A stretch of 64,000 nt of DNA from Chryseobacterium lacus (GCF_003336205.1 NZ_QPIE01000004.1:248001-312000), one strand, 5' to 3'. Counted from the stretch's first letter, positions 37,136 to 46,282 are shown. Numbers and translations: made by a program. Notes: generated by a model not told the origin, from the sequence alone.

Positions 37136-37660
37136 TTATTTTTTAGGAGGATAATTGGCCATTATTTCTTCCACAATTTGGGGAATCTGTTTTTGTTTGG
37201 CTTTAGGCGCATCTACGGAAATTCCGCTTCCGATACCTTGCCAAACCAGTTTCTGCGTTCTGGAATCGATAAGGTCAATAATTAAAGCACCTTCATTATG
37301 TTGCGAAGTCCAAGTTCTGCTCATCCCGACTCCCCATCCGAAAGGGCCGCCCCAACCATACATTCCATACGGAGTTCGATTCTGAACGTCAGTGATTTTC
37401 TTATGATTCGCCTTTACATTAACAATCAGATCAGGATTTTCAGCAACAGAAAGCCCTTTGGTTTGCAATTGTTTTGATACTTCATTCAGTACTCTGTCTT
37501 TATCCAGATCATTCAGTTTCAGATCGTCGATCCGAAGTTTATAGGTTTTATAATTACTGAACGTGGCAGTTTCAGCATAATCTGAACGTACTTGAAACGG
37601 GGAACATGCAGTGACTCCCAGTACTGCAGAAGCCATCAGTGCATAAAGATATTTTTTCAT
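37136..37660 (-). CDS. DUF4136 family lipoprotein
   Basis: 174-residue outer-membrane-type lipoprotein: lipobox LGVTAC (cysteine about residue 19), then the DUF4136 pattern SDYAETATFSNYKTYKL, LNEVSKQLQTKGLSVAENPDLIVNV and GALIIDLIDSRTQKLVWQGIG, ending in QIVEEIMANYPPKK. A Gly/Trp-rich insert (MYGWGGPFGWGVG) is usual. Function unknown. Its start overlaps the DUF5522 stop by 4 bases, so the two are translationally coupled. Confidence 0.9.
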   Translation of the reverse strand: MKKYLYALMASAVLGVTACSPFQVRSDYAETATFSNYKTYKLRIDDLKLNDLDKDRVLNEVSKQLQTKGLSVAENPDLIVNVKANHKKITDVQNRTPYGMYGWGGPFGWGVGMSRTWTSQHNEGALIIDLIDSRTQKLVWQGIGSGISVDAPKAKQKQIPQIVEEIMANYPPKK

Positions 37661-37842
37661 TTTTTATTGATTTTTAGTGGTTTTCTAAATGTATCTGTTT
37701 TCTTATCGTAACCATACGGACAATGTTTGCATCCGCTTTTGCAGCAATAGCCTCGCTTCAAGTGATATTGTTCTGTAAAAACTTTATATCCTTGTTCATT
37801 ATAATAAAAATCTTCTTTTTCTTGGATGTTTTTCTGAATCAT
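37657..37842 (-). CDS. DUF5522 family small cysteine-rich protein
   Basis: 61 residues. The signature RGYCCKSGCKHCPYGYDK holds four cysteines and a histidine, arranged to bind zinc or a cluster. This family is widespread in Bacteroidota and of unknown function. Overlaps the DUF4136 gene by 4 bases. Confidence 0.88.
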   Translation of the reverse strand: MIQKNIQEKEDFYYNEQGYKVFTEQYHLKRGYCCKSGCKHCPYGYDKKTDTFRKPLKINKK

Positions 37843-37881
37843 TAGTTAAAATGTTGATGATGAAAAAACTATTTTTGCTGA

Positions 37882-38223
37882 ATGATTATTGTGTTCAGCT
37901 CATTGCTCAAAAATACAAAAATTCACGGGATAACTTTATTCCCTTTTATTTTGCTCAGAAATAAATCGGACATGGAGAATTCTGTTCTCATCAATCATGA
38001 GAAAATTCACCTGCGGCAACAGTTGGAAATGCTGGTGATTTTTTTTTATCTTTGGTATATCGTGGAATACTATTATTGGTTTCTGAAATACAATAACAAG
38101 ATGAAAGCCTACCGTTCCATTTCTTTTGAAAGAGAAGCTTTTGCCAAAGAAACTGATTTAAGTTATCTTAAAAACAGAGCATTTTGGAATTTTTTAAAAT
38201 ACAGAAACAGCAGTGATGAGTAG
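37882..38223 (+). CDS. Conserved Flavobacteriia protein with an HExxH motif
   Basis: 113 residues, no named family recognised. After a hydrophobic N-terminal stretch (GITLFPFILL) comes LINHEKIHLRQQLEML, which contains HEKIH, a zincin-like HExxH, followed by a membrane helix (VIFFYLWYIVEYYYWFL) and SFEREAFAKE, whose glutamate could be a third ligand as in gluzincins. This is the M56/M48-like layout in miniature. It overlaps the next gene by 11 bases. Protease activity is inference only. Confidence 0.75.
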   Translation: MIIVFSSLLKNTKIHGITLFPFILLRNKSDMENSVLINHEKIHLRQQLEMLVIFFYLWYIVEYYYWFLKYNNKMKAYRSISFEREAFAKETDLSYLKNRAFWNFLKYRNSSDE

Positions 38224-39136
38224 GCTTGAATTCCCAACCGTTCCTTTGCCCATTACACGGATTCCTTTGGAGAAAAATATTCGGCTTTACATCAAAAGAG
38301 AAGATCTGATTCATCCGGAAATCTCCGGAAACAAGTATTGGAAACTGTTTTATAACGTCAATAATTATCTGAATAAACAACCGAATCATCCGAAATTTAT
38401 CACTTTTGGTGGCGCTTATTCCAATCATATAGCCGCCGTAGCTGCCGTGGGAAAAATGATGCACATTTCAACTTTAGGGATTATCCGCGGTGAAGAACTC
38501 AGTTTAAAATATCAAGAAAATCCTACACTAAAACAGGCATCCGAAAACGGAATGGAGTACCTGTTTGTTACCAGGGAAGAATACAGAAATAAGGAAAATA
38601 TTTCATTAGAACTAAGAGAAAAATTTCCCGAAGCCCTTATCATTCCTGAAGGTGGCACCAATGACCAGGCCGTGGAAGGCGTTTGCCATATGCTGAATAA
38701 TGAAACTCAGGAATTTGATTATCTTTGCACCGCTGTGGGTACAGGAGGCACCGCTGCAGGGTTGTCAAAATTCTGTGAAACTCATCAACAGGTGATTGGG
38801 TATCAGGTAGTTCAGGATGCATCCGTAGAGGAAAAAGTGTTTCAGCTTTCAGGAAAAAGAAACGTTACTTTTCTGGAAGCACACGATAGAGGCTACGGTA
38901 AAATAACTGAAGAAAATATCCGTTTTATAAACAGTTTTTTTCAGAAATTTGGAATTCCGCTGGATCCGGTGTACACAGGAAAGATGATGAAAAAGATTAT
39001 GGAACAAATAGAGGAAGGATATTTTCCTGAACACAGTTCCGTTTTAGTCTTTCATACCGGTGGATTGCAGGGAATTGCAGGAGCTAATGAACGGCTGAAA
39101 CAGCAAAACAAAACAGAGATTAACTTCAGAAATTAA
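38213..39136 (+). CDS. ACC deaminase/D-cysteine desulfhydrase family PLP enzyme
   Basis: 307-residue fold-type II PLP enzyme. The PLP lysine sits in ISGNKYWKL; TFGGAYSNHIAAVAAVGK is the cofactor/substrate loop; PEGGTNDQAVEG and CTAVGTGGTAAGL bind the phosphate; FHTGGLQGIAGANERL closes the sequence. Members degrade D-cysteine to pyruvate, ammonia and H2S or deaminate ACC; which one cannot be told. Starts inside the preceding gene (ATGATG at 38213). The glucosaminidase gene follows after 5 bases. Confidence 0.9.
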   Translation: MMSRLEFPTVPLPITRIPLEKNIRLYIKREDLIHPEISGNKYWKLFYNVNNYLNKQPNHPKFITFGGAYSNHIAAVAAVGKMMHISTLGIIRGEELSLKYQENPTLKQASENGMEYLFVTREEYRNKENISLELREKFPEALIIPEGGTNDQAVEGVCHMLNNETQEFDYLCTAVGTGGTAAGLSKFCETHQQVIGYQVVQDASVEEKVFQLSGKRNVTFLEAHDRGYGKITEENIRFINSFFQKFGIPLDPVYTGKMMKKIMEQIEEGYFPEHSSVLVFHTGGLQGIAGANERLKQQNKTEINFRN

Positions 39137-39141
39137 AAATA

Positions 39142-40206
39142 ATGAGAAAACTACTGGTAGTTGCAAGTTTTTTAATTTTAAACTTTACCCAGGCTCAGAC
39201 CTGGAAAACAGATGAACAATATATCCAGAATTTTGCGGCGTTTGCTGTAGAAGAAATGGAAAAACACAACATTCCCGCTTCCATCAAACTGGCTCAGGGA
39301 TTATTGGAAACTGGTGGCGGACAAAGCCGGTTAGCCAAAGAAGGCAACAATCATTTCGGAATAAAATGCAAGGAAGAATGGACCGGAAAAACCATGCGTC
39401 ACAATGATGATGCACCCAATGAATGTTTCCGCGTGTATGATGATCCCAAAAAATCCTATGAAGATCATTCTCTTTTTCTGACACAAAGAAGATATTACAC
39501 AAAATTATTTTCGCTGGATATCAAAGATTACAAAGGTTGGGCTCACGGATTAAAAAAAGCCGGTTACGCAACCAATCCAAGGTATGCCGGAATTCTCATC
39601 AATCTTATTGAAAAACACAGATTGTATGAATTTGATAATACCAATTCTAAAGAAGTCCTGTTTACACTTTTAAAAATATATCCGGGATTAGCTGATGATA
39701 AAGAATTCATGGCCCGGCAGAATAATAAAGGTAGAACCGCTGAAAAAGAAAAATCGAACACGCTGAATGTAGCGTACAAACAAACCTCTTACGCTCAACA
39801 GCAAAAAGAAATTCAGGATCAACGCACGAAATCCAAATATGAAGTGCTGAGGTCAATTCTGGTGAAAAATCATCCGAATGGAGGAATGAAATATCTCGTA
39901 GTTCCGGAAGACATGGAACTTCAGCTTATCGCCCAGAAATACGGAATCAGCGAAAGCCGTCTTTTGAAATGGAACGAACTTCAAAATGGAAAACTAAAAC
40001 AAAACGATATTATCTTTCTTGAACCCAAAAATGCTGAAGGAAACATCGCTACCTATCAGGCTGAAAACGGGGAAAGCATGAGAGAAATCGCCCAGAAATT
40101 TGGCGTCAGACTGGACAAACTTTATGTGAAAAACAGAATGTCAGAAGGCTCTGAACCACAACCGGGAACCCTCATTTATCTGCAAGGGAAGAAACCCAGA
40201 AACTAA
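39142..40206 (+). CDS. Glucosaminidase with two LysM domains, secreted
   Basis: Peptidoglycan hydrolase. Signal peptide (residues 1-18, LILNFTQAQ), then a FlgJ-type N-acetylglucosaminidase domain (about 30-165: [33 protein letters not shown], with the catalytic-region glutamate in LLETGGGQS), a Lys/Gln-rich linker, and two LysM modules (about 252-293 and 303-350) that bind glycan. 354 residues. hemL starts 5 bases downstream, so these genes share a transcript despite unrelated roles. Confidence 0.93.
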   Translation: MRKLLVVASFLILNFTQAQTWKTDEQYIQNFAAFAVEEMEKHNIPASIKLAQGLLETGGGQSRLAKEGNNHFGIKCKEEWTGKTMRHNDDAPNECFRVYDDPKKSYEDHSLFLTQRRYYTKLFSLDIKDYKGWAHGLKKAGYATNPRYAGILINLIEKHRLYEFDNTNSKEVLFTLLKIYPGLADDKEFMARQNNKGRTAEKEKSNTLNVAYKQTSYAQQQKEIQDQRTKSKYEVLRSILVKNHPNGGMKYLVVPEDMELQLIAQKYGISESRLLKWNELQNGKLKQNDIIFLEPKNAEGNIATYQAENGESMREIAQKFGVRLDKLYVKNRMSEGSEPQPGTLIYLQGKKPRN

Positions 40207-40211
40207 TTTTT

Positions 40212-41495
40212 ATGATTTATCAAAGAAGTTCTGCGCTCTTTACGGAAGCGCAGCAATATATTCCCGGTGGAGTCAATTCGCCGGTTCGTGCGTTTAAATC
40301 GGTAGGTGGAACGCCGGTATTTATGAAATCTGCAAAAGGTGCATATCTTACAGACGCAGACGACAGAACCTACATTGATTATATTAATTCCTGGGGACCG
40401 GCCATTTTGGGCCATACCCATCCTGAAGTTTTGGAAGCAGTTCAGAAGCAGGCCGAAAAAGGATTCTCATTTGGAACTCCAACAGAACTTGAAACGGAAA
40501 TCGCCAGATTCATCATTGAAAATGTTCCGAATATTGATCAGATCCGGATGGTTTCCTCGGGAACAGAAGCCTGTATGAGTGCGGTTCGCCTTGCAAGAGG
40601 ATTTACCGGAAGAGATAAAATTATCAAATTTGAAGGGTGTTATCACGGCCATTCCGACAGTTTTTTAATTAAAGCCGGAAGCGGGGCAGCGACATTTGGA
40701 AATCCAAATTCTCCCGGTGTTACACAAGGTACAGCAAAAGATACTTTGCTGGCAAGATTTAATGATTTTGACCAGGTAAAGGATTTGTTTCGCAATAATC
40801 CCGAACAGATTGCTGCCATCATCATAGAACCGGTGGCCGGAAATATGGGTTGTGTATTGCCTGAAAATAATTTCCTTCAGAAACTGCGTGAGTTGTGTGA
40901 TGAACATAAAACTTTATTGATTTTTGATGAAGTGATGACCGGTTTTAGGCTCGCTTTCGGAGGAGCTCAGGAACGCTACAATGTGAAAGCCGATCTGGTA
41001 ACGTATGGTAAAGTAATCGGTGGGGGAATGCCCGTTGGAGCTTTTGCAGGACGCAGTGAAATTATGGATCATCTTGCACCGAAAGGAGCCGTTTATCAGG
41101 CAGGTACGCTCAGCGGAAATCCGCTGGCCATGAGAGGTGGACTCGAAACTTTGAAAATTATTAAGAAGGATTCTGATTTTTTTAACCGTTTGGACAAAAC
41201 GACAGAAATCCTGGATTTTGAAATAGCTAAAATTCTGAATTCTAAAAATATCAGACACAGGATCAACAGAGTAGGATCCATGATGAGCATCTTTTTTCAC
41301 ATTGGAGCCGTGAGTAATTTTGATGAAGCTCAAAACGCAAATCATGCTTTGTTCAATAATTTCTTTCATCATATGCTTAAAAACGGAGTGTATCTTCCGC
41401 CAAGTGGTTATGAAACCTATTTCATCAGCAGTGCCATCACAGAAAACGAAATAGAAAAGACCCTGGAAGCCGTCCGGAAATTTGAATATTCTTAA
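40212..41495 (+). CDS. hemL: Glutamate-1-semialdehyde 2,1-aminomutase
   Basis: PLP enzyme converting glutamate 1-semialdehyde to 5-aminolevulinate, the haem precursor, in the C5 pathway. 427 residues, class III aminotransferase fold: [52 protein letters not shown] and the PLP-lysine region [15 protein letters not shown]. hemB, the next enzyme, is in this window at 46.8 kb but not in the same operon. Confidence 0.97.
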   Translation: MIYQRSSALFTEAQQYIPGGVNSPVRAFKSVGGTPVFMKSAKGAYLTDADDRTYIDYINSWGPAILGHTHPEVLEAVQKQAEKGFSFGTPTELETEIARFIIENVPNIDQIRMVSSGTEACMSAVRLARGFTGRDKIIKFEGCYHGHSDSFLIKAGSGAATFGNPNSPGVTQGTAKDTLLARFNDFDQVKDLFRNNPEQIAAIIIEPVAGNMGCVLPENNFLQKLRELCDEHKTLLIFDEVMTGFRLAFGGAQERYNVKADLVTYGKVIGGGMPVGAFAGRSEIMDHLAPKGAVYQAGTLSGNPLAMRGGLETLKIIKKDSDFFNRLDKTTEILDFEIAKILNSKNIRHRINRVGSMMSIFFHIGAVSNFDEAQNANHALFNNFFHHMLKNGVYLPPSGYETYFISSAITENEIEKTLEAVRKFEYS

Positions 41496-41639
41496 GATTT
41501 TTTGTCTAAATTATTCAACAGGTTTGGCTTAAAAAAACAAATTGAAAACGAGTTTTAACCATTATTGAGATCAAGTCGCTGTTTGAAAATTATTTAAATT
41601 CACAATTCAATTCACACAAAAGTGGAAGGATATTTTTCG

Positions 41640-41647
41640 TAATTTTG
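41640..41647 (+). promoter_or_regulatory. -7 promoter box of lpd
   Basis: TAATTTTG, 38 bases before the ATG. The rest of the 190-bp gap is AT-rich without a gene. Confidence 0.55.
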
Positions 41648-41685
41648 TGCAGATAAAACGATTAATAATATACTAAAAAATAAAA

Positions 41686-43089
41686 ATGAGTCAATTCGAT
41701 CTTATCGTTATCGGTTCCGGGCCCGGTGGTTATGTTGCGGCAATCAGAGCTGCACAGTTGGGTTTCAAAACAGCTATTATTGAGAAATATCCCACCATGG
41801 GCGGAACGTGCCTCAATGTTGGGTGTATTCCTTCCAAAGCCATGCTGGACAGTTCGGAGCATTTCCACAATGCGGTTCACAATTTTGAAAACCACGGAAT
41901 TTCAGTACAATCTCCGACTGCCGATATTGCAAGAATGGTAGAGCGTAAAAACGAAGTGGTAGACCAAACAACCAAAGGAATCCAGTTCCTGATGGACAAA
42001 AATAAAGTGACCGTGTACCAAGGTGTTGGTTCTTTTGAAAGTGCTACACAGGTAAAAGTGACAAAAGACGATGGCTCGTCAGAAATTCTGGATACGAAAT
42101 ATGTCATCATTGCGACAGGCTCGAAACCATCGTCACTGCCATTCATCAATATCGACAAAGAAAGAATCATCACTTCCACAGAAGCTTTAAATCTAAAGGA
42201 AATCCCGAAAAAAATGCTGGTTATTGGGGGCGGCGTTATCGGCCTTGAGCTTGGTTCCGTATGTTTAAGATTAGGTTCCGAAGTGACCGTGATTGAATAT
42301 ATGGACAAAATTATTCCGGGAATGGATGGAGCTTTGTCTAAAGAACTTCAGAAGGTTCTGAGAAAACAAAAAATGAAGTTTGAACTTTCCACCGCTGTTT
42401 CCGCTGTAGAAAGAAACGGTGACATTGTGAAAGTAACAGCAAAAAATAAAAAAGGCGAAGAAGTTGTTTTTGAAGCAGATTACGTTCTCGTTTCTGTAGG
42501 AAGAAAGCCTTACACAGAAGGATTGGCTCTTGAAAAAGCGGGTGTTGATCTGGATGAAAGAGGAAGAGTAAAAGTAAATAAACATCTCCAAACCAATGTT
42601 TCGAATATTTACGCTATTGGTGATGTAATTCAAGGTGCGATGCTGGCTCACAAAGCGTCTGAAGAAGGAGTTTTGGTAGCAGAACAGTTGGCAGGACAAA
42701 AACCACATATCAACTATAATTTAATTCCGGGTGTTGTATATACCTGGCCTGAAGTAGCCGGAGTCGGACAAACTGAAGAACAGCTGAAAGAAGCCGGAAG
42801 AGCAATAAAAGTAGGTAATTTCCCGATGAGAGCTTTGGGAAGAAGCCGTGCTTCAGGAGATATTGACGGTTTCGTAAAAATTATTGCTGATGAGAAAACC
42901 GATGAAGTTTTGGGTGTTCACATGATCGGTGCCAGAGCCGCAGATATGATTGCAGCAGCAGTTACCGCGATGGAATTCCGGGCTTCTGCAGAAGACATCG
43001 CAAGAATGTCGCACGCTCACCCTACGTTCGCAGAAGCGATCAAAGAAGCAGCATTGGATGCTACCGGTAAAATTGCCATTCACATGTAA
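41686..43089 (+). CDS. lpdA: Dihydrolipoyl dehydrogenase (E3)
   Basis: FAD enzyme re-oxidising dihydrolipoamide in 2-oxoacid dehydrogenase and glycine cleavage complexes. 467 residues. FAD site VIGSGPGGYVAAI; redox disulfide C42-C47 in GGTCLNVGCIPSK; NAD site VIGGGVIGLELGSV; IYAIGDVIQGAMLAHKASEEG; catalytic C-terminal HAHPTFAEAIKEA. No E1/E2 genes nearby; gcvT at 29 kb is a possible user. Confidence 0.97.
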   Translation: MSQFDLIVIGSGPGGYVAAIRAAQLGFKTAIIEKYPTMGGTCLNVGCIPSKAMLDSSEHFHNAVHNFENHGISVQSPTADIARMVERKNEVVDQTTKGIQFLMDKNKVTVYQGVGSFESATQVKVTKDDGSSEILDTKYVIIATGSKPSSLPFINIDKERIITSTEALNLKEIPKKMLVIGGGVIGLELGSVCLRLGSEVTVIEYMDKIIPGMDGALSKELQKVLRKQKMKFELSTAVSAVERNGDIVKVTAKNKKGEEVVFEADYVLVSVGRKPYTEGLALEKAGVDLDERGRVKVNKHLQTNVSNIYAIGDVIQGAMLAHKASEEGVLVAEQLAGQKPHINYNLIPGVVYTWPEVAGVGQTEEQLKEAGRAIKVGNFPMRALGRSRASGDIDGFVKIIADEKTDEVLGVHMIGARAADMIAAAVTAMEFRASAEDIARMSHAHPTFAEAIKEAALDATGKIAIHM

Positions 43090-43155
43090 ATTCTCACGTA
43101 GGGCCCATATTGACGGCGCTTTTCACAGTGTGAAAATTTATTGTAAAATTAATTG

Positions 43156-43180
43156 AGGCGCCATTTTATGGCGTCTTTTT
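43156..43180 (+). terminator. Terminator after lpd
   Basis: 9-bp stem AGGCGCCAT/ATGGCGTCT (one G-U pair) with a TTT loop and a TTTTT tail; overlaps the end of the convergent catalase-like gene. Confidence 0.7.
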
Positions 43181-44203
43181 ATGTTGTTCTTTTATGTTTT
43201 CTTTAGAATTAATTTCATTTCGGGTTTCCGCAGCCGTCTGATAAATAATATTCCGCAACTGCTGTATTTTTCCCACAGGCTGTAATTGTTCAGGATTATC
43301 AAAAGGATTAAAAACCAGCGCTTCTACTTCAGGATCCTGAACATTTAGCAACGAGTTTTTCGGTAAAGTGAGGATTCCGATTTCTATTTCTGTCGCATTT
43401 CTCCACATTTTGGTAAGATCGTTGACCGGATGGCGGTTCAGGTCGCTGCACAATTGAAATACCAACTTGTACTGCGCTTCCTGTTGACTGAAGTATTTGC
43501 ATATTCTGTCTTCTCCGCGTTCATTTTTGGCAAAATTCTTTTCAATTTCTATCGGAATCAGTTTTATTTTCATGATAAAATCTCCGAGCCTAAAACAACC
43601 GATGGAATGAAAAGGGAAAGACAAGATAAAATCATTTTTTCTGAATAACAGTTGTGCCGCATGTTTCATAATGTCGGGAGAAAATATGCCCGGAAAAAAG
43701 GTCCTGCTGTGAATCAGCAGTGCAGGAAGATCCATTGCAGACACGACAAAATTATCTGCTTTGGTCGTGAGAAAAGTGTTCATTGATATGAAAAACTTCA
43801 GAAATCCTGCTACCGAATTGGTGGGAAAAAGAGGAAAATTAACCAGTGGAAAAAGAATATTCCGATCAGGAGCTTTTATTTTTAGCGATATTCCATAAGC
43901 CGGAACTTCATGTTTTGACTTAAAAATAATGGGATTGGAGTGAGAAAATCTTGCAGTCGTTTCATAATTCTCTTCAGGAAAAATCATCCGCAGCCAGTTA
44001 GGAATATTTGGGTGAATCTGTAATGTTCCCCATGCTACAGCATAACTTTTGGAATGTGCAGCTCTGGTAGCATAGGAAACATGACTTATTTTTTTTGATA
44101 TTTGAATAAATTCCCTGACGGAAACGGCGGCTTTTTCCAACAGTTTTATTTCTTTTGAGTTGAGTTCGTCAAACTCAGAACGGTAACGGATCAGGTTTTC
44201 CAT
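43166..44203 (-). CDS. Catalase-like haem protein
   Basis: 345-residue member of the catalase superfamily, shorter than true catalases (about 480+). The distal histidine motif appears as TRAAHSKSYAVAWGTL, the core strand as ARFSHSNPIIF, and the end as VFNPFDNPEQLQPVGKIQQL followed by RNIIYQTAAETR, where the tyrosine takes the place of the haem-ligand tyrosine of RxFxYxDT in catalases. Proteins of this group include peroxygenase- and lipid-hydroperoxide-processing enzymes, so true catalase activity is uncertain. It overlaps the upstream KTSC gene by 29 bases. Confidence 0.78.
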   Translation of the reverse strand: MENLIRYRSEFDELNSKEIKLLEKAAVSVREFIQISKKISHVSYATRAAHSKSYAVAWGTLQIHPNIPNWLRMIFPEENYETTARFSHSNPIIFKSKHEVPAYGISLKIKAPDRNILFPLVNFPLFPTNSVAGFLKFFISMNTFLTTKADNFVVSAMDLPALLIHSRTFFPGIFSPDIMKHAAQLLFRKNDFILSFPFHSIGCFRLGDFIMKIKLIPIEIEKNFAKNERGEDRICKYFSQQEAQYKLVFQLCSDLNRHPVNDLTKMWRNATEIEIGILTLPKNSLLNVQDPEVEALVFNPFDNPEQLQPVGKIQQLRNIIYQTAAETRNEINSKENIKEQHKKTP

Positions 44204-44399
44204 TGGATATTCTTTTAAACGGATAAAATCCTTTTATTTTCTTATTTAAAAATGTGCCTTTTGAAAAAGCGCCCCGGAATTCATCAAAGACAATCTTCGG
44301 AACTTCCATATAATCATATATTTTACCCGACAGAAACTCAATGCGAAGAATCATCTTTTCGGGAAAATACTCATATTTTTTAATCACAGTGGAAGGCAT
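44175..44399 (-). CDS. KTSC-domain small protein
   Basis: 74 residues, nearly all a KTSC domain: LRIEFLSGKIYDYMEVPKIVFDEFRGAFSKGTFLNKKIKGFYP, with the YxYxxVP and A-x-SKGxFxNxxI pattern. The N-terminal Ser/Thr-Val (STVIKKYEY) also fits. Function unknown; some members are fused to nucleases or lysyl-tRNA synthetase-like proteins. Overlaps the catalase-like gene by 29 bases and is divergent from the CvfB-like gene. Confidence 0.85.
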   Translation of the reverse strand: MPSTVIKKYEYFPEKMILRIEFLSGKIYDYMEVPKIVFDEFRGAFSKGTFLNKKIKGFYPFKRISNGKPDPLPF

Positions 44400-44437
44400 A
44401 TTCGTTTTTCAGCAATAACTGTTCCGAGCAATTATCT

Positions 44438-44445
44438 TAACTTTG
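44438..44445 (+). promoter_or_regulatory. -7 promoter box of the CvfB-like gene
   Basis: TAACTTTG ends only 4 bases before the ATG at 44450, so the mRNA should be leaderless or nearly so. Confidence 0.6.
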
Positions 44446-44449
44446 CAAC

Positions 44450-45274
44450 ATGAACATTGGCAAAACACAGACTTTAAAGGTTTCAGAAAAAAATACTTCC
44501 GGATATATACTGGTAGATGATCAGGAAGAGAAGGCATTTCTGCCGAAGATTTTCGTTCGCGATGAAATGCAAGAAGGCGATGAAATAGAGGTGTTTGTTT
44601 ATCAGGATGATGACAAACTGAAAGCCACAACTGAAAAACCTTTGGCCGAAGTAGGTGAATTTGCGGTTATGAGTTGTGTGCAAAGTCTGCCTAGTGGTGC
44701 ATTTATGGATTGGGGAATCATCAAGGATTTGTTCATTCCGTACAAGCAACAGAAGGCCAAGATTGTAGAAGGCAAACGCTATTTGGTGTATGTTTATGTT
44801 GATGAACCTACAGGTTTGATCACCGGAACAACCAAGTTCAAAAGAAATCCGCAGTATGAAGATCTGCCTTTCAAAAAAGGCGACAGAGTGAGTCTTATTT
44901 TGATGGGAGAAGGAGAGTTGGGCTGGAATGTCATTATTAATAAAGAATATATCGGTTTGATTTATGCTTCGGATGTATATAAAAAACTCTATCCTTTGTC
45001 CGAAGAAACAGGCTACATTAAAACCATCCGCGAAGACGGTAAAATCGATGTTTCCCTGCAACCTGAAGGGTACGCCAATATAGATGAATTTCAGAAAATA
45101 ATTTTGGAAAAACTGGAAGGAAATTATGGCTTGTTGTATGTTTCCGACAAATCTACTCCGGCAGAAATAAAAGATGAACTCCAAATGAGCAAAAAGAATT
45201 TTAAAAAAGCGATCGGAGGTTTATACAAAGACAAGAAAATCGAAATTCTGGATGATAAAATCCGGTTGCTGTAA
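44450..45274 (+). CDS. CvfB/YitL-like S1 RNA-binding protein
   Basis: 274 residues with three S1-like OB folds and a C-terminal winged helix (DELQMSKKNFKKAIGGLYKDKKIEIL), the architecture of CvfB/YitL. The N-terminal S1 (about 5-60), second S1 with GAFMDWGIIKDLFIPYKQQ (about 66-130) and third with GWNVIINKEYIGLIYASDVY are recognisable. Binds RNA; CvfB affects virulence gene expression in staphylococci, role here unknown. The start codon lies just after the -7 box. Confidence 0.9.
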   Translation: MNIGKTQTLKVSEKNTSGYILVDDQEEKAFLPKIFVRDEMQEGDEIEVFVYQDDDKLKATTEKPLAEVGEFAVMSCVQSLPSGAFMDWGIIKDLFIPYKQQKAKIVEGKRYLVYVYVDEPTGLITGTTKFKRNPQYEDLPFKKGDRVSLILMGEGELGWNVIINKEYIGLIYASDVYKKLYPLSEETGYIKTIREDGKIDVSLQPEGYANIDEFQKIILEKLEGNYGLLYVSDKSTPAEIKDELQMSKKNFKKAIGGLYKDKKIEILDDKIRLL

Positions 45275-45328
45275 GACTTTTTAGGAAGCCGAAGCCGATC
45301 GGGAAGGTGAAAATATTCATAAATAAGA

Positions 45329-45357
45329 AAGCCCTCATAAGATGAGAGCTTTTTTTG
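45329..45357. terminator. Bidirectional terminator between CvfB-like gene and tRNA-Pro
   Basis: AAGCCCTCAT/ATGAGAGCTT stem (one mismatch) with a short loop and a run of seven T; the tRNA on the other strand ends at the adjacent base. Confidence 0.65.
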
Positions 45358-45431
45358 TCGGGATGACTGGATTCGAACCAGCGACCACTTGCACCCCATG
45401 CAAGTACGCTACCGGGCTGCGCTACATCCCG
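45358..45431 (-). tRNA. tRNA-Pro (anticodon GGG)
   Basis: Cloverleaf on the minus strand: acceptor CGGGATG paired with CATCCCG plus discriminator A, D-arm with GCGCAGCCCGGTAGCG, anticodon stem CTTGC/GCAAG with loop ATGGGGT (U33, anticodon GGG), and T-arm CTGGTTCGAATCCAG. 74 nt; CCA is not encoded. Confidence 0.95.
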
Positions 45432-45482
45432 CTTTGGGACTACAAAAATAAGAATTTTTTGTGATTTGGAAAAGCGAGAATA

Positions 45483-45830
45483 CTATTCTTTTCTCACCAA
45501 GAGAATCCAATCATCTTCCAGAAATTTATAACCAATATCATATACAAAACGATATTCTGCACCGTTTTTATATACTTTTAAGTTGGTAAAATATTCAAAA
45601 TCAAAACCTTCCTCTGAAAGTTTTTTTCGGGTAGTCTTCACTTTCCCTTCGGTAAACCGGTTTTCTGAAAGTATTCTGTAATTTTTGCGGAGTTTGTTAT
45701 GAGTATTCCGCATCAGATTAGTAACATCTTTATTATGCTTGTTGTTATAAGAATTTCTACAGGCATCATTGCAGAATTTTTTATCCGCTCTTCCTATAAT
45801 CCTGTCACCACATTCCAAACAAGTTATCAT
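45483..45830 (-). CDS. Small zinc-ribbon protein, uncharacterised
   Basis: 115 residues. The N-terminus CLECGDRIIGRADKKFCNDACR has two CxxC/CxxxC pairs that should bind zinc, like DUF2116-type ribbons. The rest is basic and helical (about 28-72), then a beta-rich tail ending DDWILLVRKE. No named family recognised with confidence. Overlaps the VOC gene by 4 bases, so they are translationally coupled. Confidence 0.75.
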   Translation of the reverse strand: MITCLECGDRIIGRADKKFCNDACRNSYNNKHNKDVTNLMRNTHNKLRKNYRILSENRFTEGKVKTTRKKLSEEGFDFEYFTNLKVYKNGAEYRFVYDIGYKFLEDDWILLVRKE

Positions 45831-46234
45831 ATTCCATTAATTTTCTGCGCAAAAACAATAATATGACCGTCAGGATCAGCAAAGTAAAAAGCTTTATCTC
45901 CCCAGTTCATGTCCTGCAAAGGACTGATGATGTCAATATTCAAAGCTTTAACATTCTCATATTCCGAATCTATTTGATCGGAATACAGATACAGTTCGCA
46001 GCGTGGAATTCCGGTGCCGGTTTCGGGAGCTGGCATTTTATCCTTTAGAATCTTCGCAATTCCTGCATTCGGCATTAAACCCAAAACGATATTGTCTGCA
46101 ATTTCAAATTCACTCATTCCCGGAACATTGAGCCGAGCCTTTTTTCGGAATATTTTCTCGTAAAAAACGGTGCTCGATTGCTGATTTTCCACATAAAGAA
46201 TAAAATGTATTTTATTGAAACCAAACATCGTCAA
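45827..46234 (-). CDS. VOC (glyoxalase/bleomycin-resistance fold) family protein
   Basis: 135 residues with the two beta-alpha-beta-beta-beta modules of the vicinal-oxygen-chelate fold. KIHFILYVENQQSSTVFYEKIF opens the first, and WGDKAFYFADPDGHIIVFAQ closes the second with the usual DPDGHxxxF ending. The N-terminal histidine and the C-terminal DPDGH region could be metal ligands. Substrate unknown. Coupled to the zinc-ribbon gene. Confidence 0.9.
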   Translation of the reverse strand: MTMFGFNKIHFILYVENQQSSTVFYEKIFRKKARLNVPGMSEFEIADNIVLGLMPNAGIAKILKDKMPAPETGTGIPRCELYLYSDQIDSEYENVKALNIDIISPLQDMNWGDKAFYFADPDGHIIVFAQKINGI

Positions 46235-46245
46235 AGGATTTACAT

Positions 46246-46253
46246 CAAAGATA
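46246..46253 (-). promoter_or_regulatory. -7 promoter box of the VOC/zinc-ribbon pair
   Basis: TATCTTTG on the minus strand, 11 bases before the VOC start codon; it overlaps the terminator of the gene upstream. Confidence 0.5.
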
Positions 46254-46282
46254 AAAAAAATATCCGCTTCAGGAAGCGGATA
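46252..46282 (-). terminator. Terminator of the T9SS sorting-domain gene
   Basis: On the minus strand a TATCCGCTTC/GAAGCGGATA palindrome is followed by TTTTTTTT. Confidence 0.7.

Noticed and set aside
37858-37965. 35-codon open frame ahead of the HExxH gene
   Set aside because: Overlaps the conserved gene in another frame, with no conserved features.
44483-45184. 233-codon minus-strand open frame within the CvfB-like gene
   Set aside because: Antisense shadow; phenylalanine-rich product without domains.
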